Source: AC-32 sp963813435
GTDB lineage: Bacteria > Actinomycetota > Thermoleophilia > Gaiellales > Gaiellaceae
Direction of reading: 5' to 3'
DNA: 64,000 bases
NCBI GenBank assembly: GCA_963813435.1
Contig: CAWEYY010000002.1
Location: 1 to 64,000, forward strand
Made by a program: the position numbers and the translations under genes. Under the pieces are notes generated by a model. That model was given only the letters and a program-made list of their open reading frames with translations, did no database searches and was not told the DNA's origin. Numbering within the stretch: position 1 is the stretch's first letter; each line of letters starts with the position of its first letter. Shown piece by piece: positions 13,326 through 21,264 of the stretch.

Positions 13326-14282
13326 TTATTCGCCGCGCAGATAGAGCTGCAGGCCGGGCGCGACCGTCCGGAGCTCGCGTAGCGCGCGCGACTCGAGCTG
13401 GCGGACGCGCTCGCGGGTGATGCCGAGGTCGGAGCCGACCTCTTCGAGCGTCTGAGGCGCCTGGCCGTCGAGGCCGAAGCGGCGGCAGAGGACGTGCCGC
13501 ATCCGGGGCGAGAGGCGGAGCAGTGCGTCGGAGAGCTCGGCGGAGCGCAGGACTACCGCGGTTGCGTCATCCGGCCGGTCGGAGTTCGTGTCCTCGATCA
13601 GGTCGCCGTAGAGGCTCTCGCCGTCTCCGACAGGCGTCTCGAGGCTGACGGGATCCTCGACGAGCTCCAGCAGCGTCCGCACGCGCTCGATTGGGAAGCC
13701 GCTCTCCTTCGCGATCTCCGGCAGCAACGGCTCGCGGTTCAGCTTCTGGGCGAGGACGCGGCGAGCCCGCATGACCTTTCGCACCTGCTCGGCGACGTGA
13801 ACCGGTAGGCGGATCGTTCGGCCCTGGTCGGCCAGCGCGCGCGTGATCGCCTGGCGGATCCACCACGTCGCGTACGTCGAGAGCTTGAAACCGAGCTTGT
13901 AGTCGAACTTCTCCACCGCGCGGATCAGGCCGAGGTTGCCCTCCTGGATCAGGTCGAGCAGAGGGACGCCGGCCTTCGTGTAGTTGCGCGTGATCGACAT
14001 CACGAGCCGGAGGTTCGACTCGATCAGTTTCCGCTTGGCCGCCTCGTCGCCCTCGTCCTTGAGGCGCGCGAGCTCGCGCTCCTCCTGTGGGGTGAGCAGC
14101 CGTCCGTCGCCGATCTGGCGGACGTAGAGCTTGAGGGGGTCGGCCGTCTGCGGCTCGGTCTCTTCGACCTCGGTCTCCTCCACCTCTTCCTCGGCTGCGA
14201 TCTCGGGAACCACTTCGAGCCGGGCCTCTGCCTCGGGGCCTTCGGATTCGGGGAGCGCGTCAGGGAGCGGCCGCTGCGCCAT
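13326..14282 (-). CDS. Second RpoD-family sigma factor (group 1 or 2)
   Basis: A 318-residue sigma factor with an acidic, glutamate-rich N-terminus (residues 18-45) in place of region 1.1. Region 1.2 reads DPLKLYVRQIGDGRLLT; region 2 has NLRLVMSITRNYTKAG and STYATWWIRQAITRAL; region 4 ends GITRERVRQLESRALREL. It lacks a full region 1.1, as in HrdA/C/D or SigB-type group 2 factors, but the DNA-binding helices are nearly those of the primary factor. It is convergent with rpoD. Which of the two is essential cannot be told from sequence. Confidence 0.9.
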   Translation of the reverse strand: MAQRPLPDALPESEGPEAEARLEVVPEIAAEEEVEETEVEETEPQTADPLKLYVRQIGDGRLLTPQEERELARLKDEGDEAAKRKLIESNLRLVMSITRNYTKAGVPLLDLIQEGNLGLIRAVEKFDYKLGFKLSTYATWWIRQAITRALADQGRTIRLPVHVAEQVRKVMRARRVLAQKLNREPLLPEIAKESGFPIERVRTLLELVEDPVSLETPVGDGESLYGDLIEDTNSDRPDDATAVVLRSAELSDALLRLSPRMRHVLCRRFGLDGQAPQTLEEVGSDLGITRERVRQLESRALRELRTVAPGLQLYLRGE

Positions 14283-14369
14283 GCTCGGTCTATCGGTACG
14301 CCGTGTCCCTCGCTTGAGGTATGCGTGCCCCGCACGAGGGATCAGGGACCTCCGCGTCGAACCGAAAGC

Positions 14370-14398
14370 CTTATAGCGGTGATTTCTGCGGTGCCTAA
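14370..14398 (-). promoter_or_regulatory. Possible promoter of the second sigma gene
   Basis: Read on the minus strand, TTAGGC (14398-14393) and TATAAG (14375-14370) are 17 bases apart and lie about 90 bases before the ATG at 14282. The -10 is good and the -35 weak. Confidence 0.35.
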
Positions 14399-14477
14399 CT
14401 CTCAGCCGAGCCCCTCGTCACACTCAGTGGCGGCCGTGACTCGAGTCGCTAGTCTCGTCGAAGGGGTTCTTTAAGAG

Positions 14478-15263
14478 ATGTGTGGAATCGCCGGATACAG
14501 CCTGAGCGCAGCGAGCGCGGTCGACCGAACCCTGGCGGCCCAGGCGCTCCTGGCCGGAATCGCCGAGCGCGGCGCCGACGCGGTCGGGTACGCGTATAGC
14601 GCGCGCGGCTCCGTCGAGATCCAGAAGCAGCCCTCCGGCGCGAGTGCGCTCCTCGAGGACGTCGTCCTCCCGGCTGACGTCACCGAGGCGCTGGTTCACG
14701 TCCGTGACTACACGAAGGGCCACCCGACCATCGAGGCCAACAACCATCCCATCCGGCACGGCGCGGTCGTCGGGGTGCACAACGGGATCATCTTCAACGA
14801 CGACGAGCTGATGCTCGCCCACGGATTCGAGCGGGCCGAGCCCGACATGACCGTGGACTCCGAGGCGATCTTCGCGCTCGCCGAGGCGTCGGACGGCCTG
14901 CCGGCCTCGCTCGAGGAGCTCCGCGGCTCGATGGCGACCGCGTGGCTCGACGAGCGCCAGCCCGGGCGCGTGTATCTCGCCCGCGGCGCCGGCCGCCCGC
15001 TCTGGATCGGCGCCGGACGCGAGGAGGTCTTCTTCGCCTCCACGAAGGCCGCGCTCGAGGTCGTCGAGCAGTACCTCCGCCTGAAGCTCCGCAAGCGCGA
15101 GGTCGGTGAGGGCACGTTCGTGACGGCGGCCGAGGGCCGCCAGGTCGAGCGCGCGAAGTTCCGCCCGAACCGCGACTTCGAGGAGCAGGAGCTCCCGGCA
15201 GTCCGGGCTCCGCAGGAGGCTCGCTTCTGCCTCCAGCGCCTCGCAGCGCTCGCGACGCTGTAG
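14478..15263 (+). CDS. Stand-alone class II glutamine amidotransferase (Ntn hydrolase)
   Basis: The protein opens MCGIAGYSLS, so Cys2 becomes the catalytic N-terminal nucleophile after Met removal. 'VHVRDYTKGHPTIEANNHPI' and 'VGVHNGIIFND' match the glutaminase half of GlmS/PurF-type enzymes. It is 261 residues long with no synthetase or isomerase domain, so it either feeds ammonia to a separate partner or acts on another amide. Single gene on the plus strand; the neighbours give no clue to the partner. Confidence 0.8.
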   Translation: MCGIAGYSLSAASAVDRTLAAQALLAGIAERGADAVGYAYSARGSVEIQKQPSGASALLEDVVLPADVTEALVHVRDYTKGHPTIEANNHPIRHGAVVGVHNGIIFNDDELMLAHGFERAEPDMTVDSEAIFALAEASDGLPASLEELRGSMATAWLDERQPGRVYLARGAGRPLWIGAGREEVFFASTKAALEVVEQYLRLKLRKREVGEGTFVTAAEGRQVERAKFRPNRDFEEQELPAVRAPQEARFCLQRLAALATL

Positions 15264-15323
15264 CGCTCAGAGGCGGCTCCGCCACCGATTCACTCGGTCC
15301 GACCGGTCATTTCCGACGGTTCT

Positions 15324-16007
15324 CTAGAGAAGACGTCCGTCGGCCGCCACCTTGGCGCCCGACTCGAGCAGCCGCTCGCGGATCAGGAACTGAAACGTCG
15401 ACCACGCGCCGCGCCTGCCCTCGAACATCCGGTAGATCTGCCACTCGGTCATGAGCGTCTCTTCCTTCCGGCGCGCCTCCGACCAGTCGGCGAACTTCGG
15501 CAGGCGCCCGAGCCGCTTGGCGAGGTCGACGCCCTGCTCCAGCGCCCGCTCCAGCCTCTCCTCCCCGACGGGCACGTCGTAGCCGGCCTCGCGAAGCGCG
15601 TTTGCGAGCGATCCGAACGTGTGCCAGTAGAGCGACTTCGACGGCATACGGCCTCGGTGTTCTTCGATGTCACGCGCGGTCGGGATTCGCCCGATCTCGT
15701 CCCCCAGGCTCCTCAGAAGCTCGAGAAGCTCCTCACGCGTGGCGAACCGGCGCGGGACGAGGCCGGCCTTGCGCTTCGCCTCGTTCCAGCTCCCGAAGTG
15801 CTCGATCACCGTCTGCGGGTGGACCGAGGTCTTCGGATCGGCGGCGAACTCGCGCATCGTCGGCGACCGGCCGAGCCGTTTGGCGGACGCGGCCAGCTCC
15901 TCGAGGATCTGGGCGTCCGAATAGCGCTTGCGGATGCCGGCCTGGAAGGCGGCGAGCGCCTCCCGGTCAATGCCCGCCAGCGCGCGATACTGGGGCCTGC
16001 GGGGCAC
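15324..16007 (-). CDS. Homing-endonuclease-associated repeat protein, no nuclease domain
   Basis: A 227-residue basic protein built of about three copies of the roughly 50-residue HNH/homing-endonuclease-associated repeat. The first (about 35-82) reads LGRSPTMREF...FGSWNEAKRKAGL. The second (about 90-141) reads IGRIPTARDI...FGSLANALREAGY. The third (about 155-215) begins LGRLPKFADW. These repeats bind DNA. No HNH or LAGLIDADG catalytic motif is present, so it may be a DNA-binding protein derived from a mobile nuclease. Confidence 0.7.
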   Translation of the reverse strand: MPRRPQYRALAGIDREALAAFQAGIRKRYSDAQILEELAASAKRLGRSPTMREFAADPKTSVHPQTVIEHFGSWNEAKRKAGLVPRRFATREELLELLRSLGDEIGRIPTARDIEEHRGRMPSKSLYWHTFGSLANALREAGYDVPVGEERLERALEQGVDLAKRLGRLPKFADWSEARRKEETLMTEWQIYRMFEGRRGAWSTFQFLIRERLLESGAKVAADGRLL

Positions 16008-16184
16008 GCTACGCGTCCGGTTTCTCCGAATCGAGGTCTGTCCCGAGCAATTCGGAGCGCCGCTCGCGGAAGGGCTCCGTTCTCCTTGGCCTCATTGGGA
16101 CCAAGTATGGTAGAGCAACTTCGCCCGAATGCAAGATCGGGGCTAGCGTCTCGGCTTGTTTGCTAGAGAGCCCGGGCGGCGGGC

Positions 16185-18917
16185 CTAGGAGGCGGCGAGG
16201 ACCCGCTTGCGGGCGCCCTCGTCGTCGAGGCCCTCGAGCGGCAGGATCCGCTCCAGCGCGGCGACGCACCGCGGGCAGAACTGCGTCCCGGCCGCCCTGC
16301 GCAGCTCCTCCAGGGCCTCCGAGGCCGGGCGTGCGGCGCGGTAGATGCGCGTCGTGAGCATCGAGTCGAGCGCGTCTGCGACGTGGATGATGCGCGCCCC
16401 GAGCGGGATCTCCTCGCCCTGGAGCCGCTGCGGGTAGCCGGTGCCGTCGTAGCGTTCGTGGTGGTGGCGGATGGCCGGCACGGCGTCGTTCAGGAAGCCG
16501 AGCCGGTCGATGATGCGGGCGCCCTCGTCCGCGTGGCGCTGCATCAAGTCCCACTCCTCCGCGGTCAGGCTCGCGGGCTTCAGCAGGATCGCGTCCGGAA
16601 TCGCGAGCTTGCCGATGTCGTGGAAGAGGGCCGCGTGCCCGAGCAGGTCGAGCTCTGCCTGCGACAGCCCGAGCTCGCGGCCAATGGCGAGCGCAAGCTG
16701 CTGGACGCGGCGAGAGTGGCCGGCGGTGTACGCGTCGCGCGCGTCGACCGTGGCCGAGAGGCTCTCCATCGCGGCGGTGGAGCGCTCGCGGAGAAGCTTG
16801 TTCGCCTGCTCCAGCGAGACGTTCTGGGTCTGGATGGTGTCTGCGGCCTGGCGGAGTTTCTGCGCGCTCCGCTGTGTGTGTCTCAGGTAGGCCTCCTGCG
16901 TCTTGCGCATCAGGAGCAGCGGCAGAGCGAAGACCGCGAGCGCCCAGAGACGCGTCGGGCCGTAGCCGATGAAGATCACGCCGCCGATGAACCCGTAGAC
17001 CAGGTAGTGGGTCGCCAGCCACGCGAAGCGTTCCCGGAAGACGGAGAGCCACGACTCGTGGCCCTCGATCGACACGGCGAGGCTGATCAGCCCCATGTTG
17101 ACCGCGAAGTACGTGGCGCCGGCAGCCACGCCCGCGACCACGTCGATCAAGCGGCCGACATCGCCGCCGAGGCCTGCCGCCATGAAGACAGCGGCCGCGG
17201 CGAGCGAGGAGAGCGAGAGCGCGCCAATGTTGAAGAGCACGGTGTGGAGCGGCGACCGGCGCGCACTCCATTCGACGACGGCGATCGTGATCGCCAGAGG
17301 GAGCGCCGCGCGGGGACCGAAGAGCGCGGCTCCCGCGATCGAGCCGACGGCGCTGACCGAGATCGAGCCCTCGTCGATCTCGAGGGCGAGCGCCTGGCCG
17401 AAGCCGACCAGCGCGACGATGGCGGCGAGGCCGATCCAGTCGGTGCTCGTCCCGAAGATCCAGCCGAGCATGCCTGCGCCGATGCCGACGAAGCTGACGA
17501 CGCCGACGAAGGTAGCTAGGCGCACCGAGAGCGAGAGGAAGCGCGGCCCCTGGAGGGCGTGAGTCCGCGGATGGCGCCGTTCGCGCTCGGGCATGGCGTC
17601 GACCGCTGGAGGCAGCGGCGCGACGTGCTCGCCCTCCTCCGGGACGGCCACAAGGCGCGTCTGGCGCTGCTCCGGGACGAGGAGCGGCTCCGAGCTCGCG
17701 TCGAGGACCCGGTTGCGCCCCTGGAGCTTGGCGCGGTAGACGGCGAGGTCTGCCTCGTGGATGAGCTCGTTGCCGTCGGCGCCGTCGCGCGGGTAGGCGG
17801 CGACGCCGAGCGAGACGGTTGCGCGGATCGGTTCGCTGGAAGTCTCGACGTCGAAGGTGCGCTCGGCCACGGCGCGTCGGATGCGCTCCGCGATCTCGAG
17901 CGCCTGGTCGGGAGGCGTCTCCGGAAGCAGGATCGCGAACTCCTCTCCGCCAAACCGGGCCGGGATGTCGTAGTGGCGAAGCTGGGCGCGAAAGACCTCG
18001 GCGATCCCCTGCAGGACCGCGTCGCCGGCGAGGTGGCCGTACGTGTTGTTGATGTCGCGCAGGAGGTCGAGGTCGGCCATGACGAGAGAAAGCGGCCGCT
18101 CGAAGCGCGCCGCCCTGGTCAGCTCCTCGTTGAGCGCCGACGTGAAGTGGCGCGCGTTGAAGAGCCCCGTCTTCGGGTCGACACGAGCCTCTTCCTGGAG
18201 CTGCGGGACTGACAGCGACCGGTGGATCAGGAAGAGCGGTGCGACGGCGAACACGACGAGCCACGGGTTCCAGAGCCAGATCGCGGCAGTCGCGACGCCG
18301 AGCATGGCGAGCACGAGGTCGGTCGAGAGGCTCTGGAACGAGAAGAGGCCCGACTCGCGGAGCGAGATGCCGTTCTTGAGCTTCAGCATGGGCGCCATGA
18401 GGAGATGGTTCACGGCGACCATGGAAGTCGCGGTCGCCAGCCCGGCGACTGCGAAGGCGTAGTTCTGGTCGGGGAAGGCCCGCATGATCGCGTGGAAGCA
18501 GCCCCACGCCGCGAGCATCGAGAGCGTCCAGATGCAGATGTTGAAGATCGCCACGTACCAGCGGCTGCGTGTCTTCAGCCATTCGGGGATGTGCTGGACG
18601 ATCCCCATCAGCGCGACGAGCTCCGGCGGGAGCAGCATCGCGGCCGGGATGAGGAACACGATCGTGGTGTGGTAGGTCTGGTGGCGCGGGATGCCGACGA
18701 CGAACAACTGTGCCGTGGCTGCGATGGCCCCGAGGATCAGGAACGTCGTCCACCCCGGCGTGCTCGGGCTGAGCCGCGTCATGAGCGGGATCACCGCTGC
18801 CGCCGTCGCTGCTGTGACGATCACGAAGTAGGCGGCGGCCTTCGGCGCCAGCTTCGGGACGTCCGAGTGCGGCGGCGTGATGGCCGGGTGCTCGATGGGC
18901 GTCGGGAGCGCGCTCAC
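16185..18917 (-). CDS. Membrane bifunctional c-di-GMP enzyme: GGDEF and HD-GYP
   Basis: A 910-residue protein with two membrane blocks. Residues 25-235 hold about seven helices. The GGDEF domain (about 240-405) has GGEEF at 323-327 and an inhibitory-site RHYD at 314-317, so cyclase activity and product inhibition are expected. A second block of helices (about 465-670) leads to HD-GYP (about 710-900) with HD at 766-767 and intact HHERYDGTGYP at 819-829. It should both make and break c-di-GMP at the membrane. It is a lone gene, with the RsiG-like sensor about 7 kb away. Confidence 0.9.
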   Translation of the reverse strand: MSALPTPIEHPAITPPHSDVPKLAPKAAAYFVIVTAATAAAVIPLMTRLSPSTPGWTTFLILGAIAATAQLFVVGIPRHQTYHTTIVFLIPAAMLLPPELVALMGIVQHIPEWLKTRSRWYVAIFNICIWTLSMLAAWGCFHAIMRAFPDQNYAFAVAGLATATSMVAVNHLLMAPMLKLKNGISLRESGLFSFQSLSTDLVLAMLGVATAAIWLWNPWLVVFAVAPLFLIHRSLSVPQLQEEARVDPKTGLFNARHFTSALNEELTRAARFERPLSLVMADLDLLRDINNTYGHLAGDAVLQGIAEVFRAQLRHYDIPARFGGEEFAILLPETPPDQALEIAERIRRAVAERTFDVETSSEPIRATVSLGVAAYPRDGADGNELIHEADLAVYRAKLQGRNRVLDASSEPLLVPEQRQTRLVAVPEEGEHVAPLPPAVDAMPERERRHPRTHALQGPRFLSLSVRLATFVGVVSFVGIGAGMLGWIFGTSTDWIGLAAIVALVGFGQALALEIDEGSISVSAVGSIAGAALFGPRAALPLAITIAVVEWSARRSPLHTVLFNIGALSLSSLAAAAVFMAAGLGGDVGRLIDVVAGVAAGATYFAVNMGLISLAVSIEGHESWLSVFRERFAWLATHYLVYGFIGGVIFIGYGPTRLWALAVFALPLLLMRKTQEAYLRHTQRSAQKLRQAADTIQTQNVSLEQANKLLRERSTAAMESLSATVDARDAYTAGHSRRVQQLALAIGRELGLSQAELDLLGHAALFHDIGKLAIPDAILLKPASLTAEEWDLMQRHADEGARIIDRLGFLNDAVPAIRHHHERYDGTGYPQRLQGEEIPLGARIIHVADALDSMLTTRIYRAARPASEALEELRRAAGTQFCPRCVAALERILPLEGLDDEGARKRVLAAS

Positions 18918-19131
18918 GCCGCCCTGTCCCCCCTTCGCATCAGGCTGAGGTCGACCTCAGACATCGCCTGCCGCTCCGTCTCCTATCTCCGCGTCCCGCG
19001 GTGCCGCATTTCCTGCTTCCGGTCATGGCGACGCACTGCGCCCTTTTGTCACCACTTTCCGCAAGCTAAGCCGCGCAGGAGCGGGTCACATCCCCCTTTT
19101 TGAGTACACCCCAGAAATCCCCCAAACGAGT
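18918..19131. other. Intergenic spacer between GGDEF/HD-GYP start and subtilase terminator
   Basis: This gap must hold the promoter of the minus-strand GGDEF/HD-GYP gene. I see no clear consensus boxes or additional gene. Confidence 0.4.
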
Positions 19132-19159
19132 GAGGGGCCGGGATTGCGCCCGGCCCCTC
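19132..19159 (-). terminator. Terminator of the subtilase gene
   Basis: A perfect 11-bp GC stem (GAGGGGCCGGG 19132-19142 with CCCGGCCCCTC 19149-19159) and a six-base loop lie 52 bases past the subtilase stop codon. On the minus strand it is followed by a T-containing stretch, weakly like a U-tract. Confidence 0.65.
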
Positions 19160-19211
19160 GTGAGTTCGTGTTGGTGGCCCTGCCCAGAGGGCCGCCGACC
19201 CCGTCCGTCGA

Positions 19212-21065
19212 TCAGCTTCCCGGCGCGAGGGCCGCCGGCAGAGCCTCGGGCGAAGGCGCCAGTTCAGGATCGTTCATCAGCGCGTCCGCCTCGCCAGGCC
19301 CGAGCTCGTAGGTGCTGGGCTCGGCGCTGGTGTCGCCCTCGGCCGCGTCCTCCCAGGAGACGTCTTGCCAGGAGACGTCGGCCCAGGAGACATCCGCCCA
19401 GGACACGTCGGCCCAGGAGACATCCGCCCAGGACACGTCGGCCCAGGAGACCACGTTGAACGCCGCGTCGTTCCAGGAGACGTCATCCCACGAGACGTCG
19501 TCCCAGGAGACGTTCGACTTGGCCACGTCGATCCAGCTGACCGCGTCGAAGGCGGGGGCGCTGGAGCCGGCAACCGTCTTGACAAAGGCATCAAGACCCT
19601 TGTTCGGGTTCGGCGGCTGGCTCGCGCGCCAGGCGTTGCTGACCTGAACTTCGCCGACGCCGACCGAGCCCTGGGGTGCGCTCGGAAGCGGCGTGGCCGT
19701 CTCCATGAGCGCGCCCTTGACCTGGTCCGGCGTGTACGACGGATGCTTGGCCAGGATCTGGGCTGCCGCGCCGGCGACCACGGGGGCCGCGAACGAGGTG
19801 CCCGAGAGCTGGATGTAGCCGGGTGCGACCAGCTTGTCCGCGCGCTCCGACGCCAGCGTCGAGTTGCTCGGCACCGGCCCGACCATGTACCGGCCAGGAG
19901 CGACGACGTCCGGCTTCATGAAGCCGTCGAGCGTCCGGCCGTACGCCGACCACGGAGCTGCGGTGTCGTCGTTGCGCCAGAGCGTCCCGCCGAGGTCGGC
20001 CGCGCCGACGGTGATCACGAAGGGATCGTTGCCCGGCGCGTATGGAACGCCGCTGGGCGTGTTCCCGGTGCCGTAGTTGCCGGCAGCCGCGACCACGACG
20101 ACGCCGCCGAACCAGAGCTTCTCGACAGCCTGGTCGAGCGGGTCGCGGTAGAAGTTGCTCTTCATCGCCGAGTGCAGCGAGAAGTTCGCGATGCGGATGT
20201 TGTAGCGATCCTTGTTTGCGAGCAGCCACTGGCAGGCCGCGATCACGTCGCTCGTCCGCGCGGTGCCGGTGTCGTCCATGACGTCCAGGGAGACGAGGTT
20301 GGCCTGCGGCGTGGTGCCCGCGTACCCGTCGGCCGCACCGGCTGCGATGCCGGCCACGAAGGTGCCGTGACCGCGCCCGTCGCCGGCCGAGTTGTTCGGC
20401 AGGGTCGACAGGTTGACGCTCGCCAGCAGGCGCCCGCCGAAGTCCGCCCGGCCGGGCTGGACGCCCGAGTCGACGACCGCGATCGTCGGGGCGCTCCCCG
20501 GTGCGAGGGCGTCGTAGCCGTTCCACGCCCTCGACGCGCCGGACTCGAAGGGCCAGAGCTGCGTCGAGCGGTAGGCGCTGACCTTGACCGGGACGTCAGG
20601 CGTGATGATCAGGTTCTTGTCCTTCATGAGCATCGCGAGCTTGCGAGCCCGGATCTTCACGGCCACGCCGTCGACCACACCGAGCGTGCGCTTCATGCTC
20701 TCGGGATCGTTGGTGGTGTCCTGCCGGTCGGCGCGGGCGAAGGCGCCGACGGCGGCGGAAAGGTCGCCGTTGGTGCTCTGGATGATCACCCGCACGAGCT
20801 TGTTCGGATGGCGCTTCGCGCCACGGAGCAGCCCCGGCGAAACCCAGGTGCGCTTCGGCGAGAAGGCGACTGCGCGCAGTTTCTTGCCCTGTCCTGCGCT
20901 GGAAGCGAGCGGAACGGCGATCACGAGCATCGCCACTAGCGCGGTCACGAACCCGCGGCCGCCCTTGCCCCACAGCACGTTCGAACGAGTCTCGCCGCCG
21001 CGGTTACCCGTGCCCCACAGCGCGCTAGACCGGTGTTCTCCACGCTTCCCGCCGTTCGTCCGCAC
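19212..21065 (-). CDS. Secreted S8 subtilisin-like protease with pentapeptide-repeat tail
   Basis: The 617-residue protein has an unusual N-terminal preface with two W-G-x-G repeats (13-37) before a signal-type helix (39-57). An inhibitor-like prodomain (about 62-160) precedes the catalytic domain with Asp199 (AVVDSG), His233 (GRGHGTFVAG), oxyanion Asn330 and Ser424 (SGTSFAAP). After about residue 480 a linker leads to 13 five-residue units (509-573), mostly VSWxD, and an acidic proline-rich end. It is probably exported and matured by prodomain removal. No sortase signal or C-terminal anchor is seen. Confidence 0.88.
   Translation of the reverse strand: MRTNGGKRGEHRSSALWGTGNRGGETRSNVLWGKGGRGFVTALVAMLVIAVPLASSAGQGKKLRAVAFSPKRTWVSPGLLRGAKRHPNKLVRVIIQSTNGDLSAAVGAFARADRQDTTNDPESMKRTLGVVDGVAVKIRARKLAMLMKDKNLIITPDVPVKVSAYRSTQLWPFESGASRAWNGYDALAPGSAPTIAVVDSGVQPGRADFGGRLLASVNLSTLPNNSAGDGRGHGTFVAGIAAGAADGYAGTTPQANLVSLDVMDDTGTARTSDVIAACQWLLANKDRYNIRIANFSLHSAMKSNFYRDPLDQAVEKLWFGGVVVVAAAGNYGTGNTPSGVPYAPGNDPFVITVGAADLGGTLWRNDDTAAPWSAYGRTLDGFMKPDVVAPGRYMVGPVPSNSTLASERADKLVAPGYIQLSGTSFAAPVVAGAAAQILAKHPSYTPDQVKGALMETATPLPSAPQGSVGVGEVQVSNAWRASQPPNPNKGLDAFVKTVAGSSAPAFDAVSWIDVAKSNVSWDDVSWDDVSWNDAAFNVVSWADVSWADVSWADVSWADVSWADVSWQDVSWEDAAEGDTSAEPSTYELGPGEADALMNDPELAPSPEALPAALAPGS
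19347..19541 (-). repeat. 15-bp coding repeat, 13 units (VSWxD) in subtilase
   Basis: The stretch encodes residues 509-573 in perfect five-residue register: VSWID, a degenerate unit, two VSWDD, VSWND, a degenerate unit, five VSWAD, VSWQD and VSWED. At DNA level the 30 bases of 19381-19410 recur exactly at 19411-19440, showing recent tandem duplication. Read as A-D-V-S-W, the unit fits the A(D/N)LxX consensus of pentapeptide-repeat beta-helices. Confidence 0.85.
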
Positions 21066-21264
21066 CTTCCGCTCTCCTTTCCGCGCCTTAGCGCGGGCCG
21101 CATTTCAAGTCGTATCCCATCGCCCGTTACCCCCCGGACTTGTAAAAACCTGGCGCAACGTATCCGCGACCCCGCGCCTCCTACATCCCCCGGCAGGGTG
21201 ACGAGGTACCAAAGTTCCCTCGATCGAGTGATAGGCGCCGCCGACGAGGTAGCGTCCTTACACA
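21066..21264. promoter_or_regulatory. Divergent promoter region, subtilase and murT
   Basis: About 200 bases between divergent starts. A purine-rich GGAAAGGAGAG lies before the subtilase ATG. I could not identify convincing -35/-10 pairs for either side. Confidence 0.4.

Noticed and set aside
16009..18753. A 914-codon frame overlapping the GGDEF/HD-GYP gene
   Set aside because: Shifted frame of the real gene; dominated by Arg and Pro with no recognisable domain.
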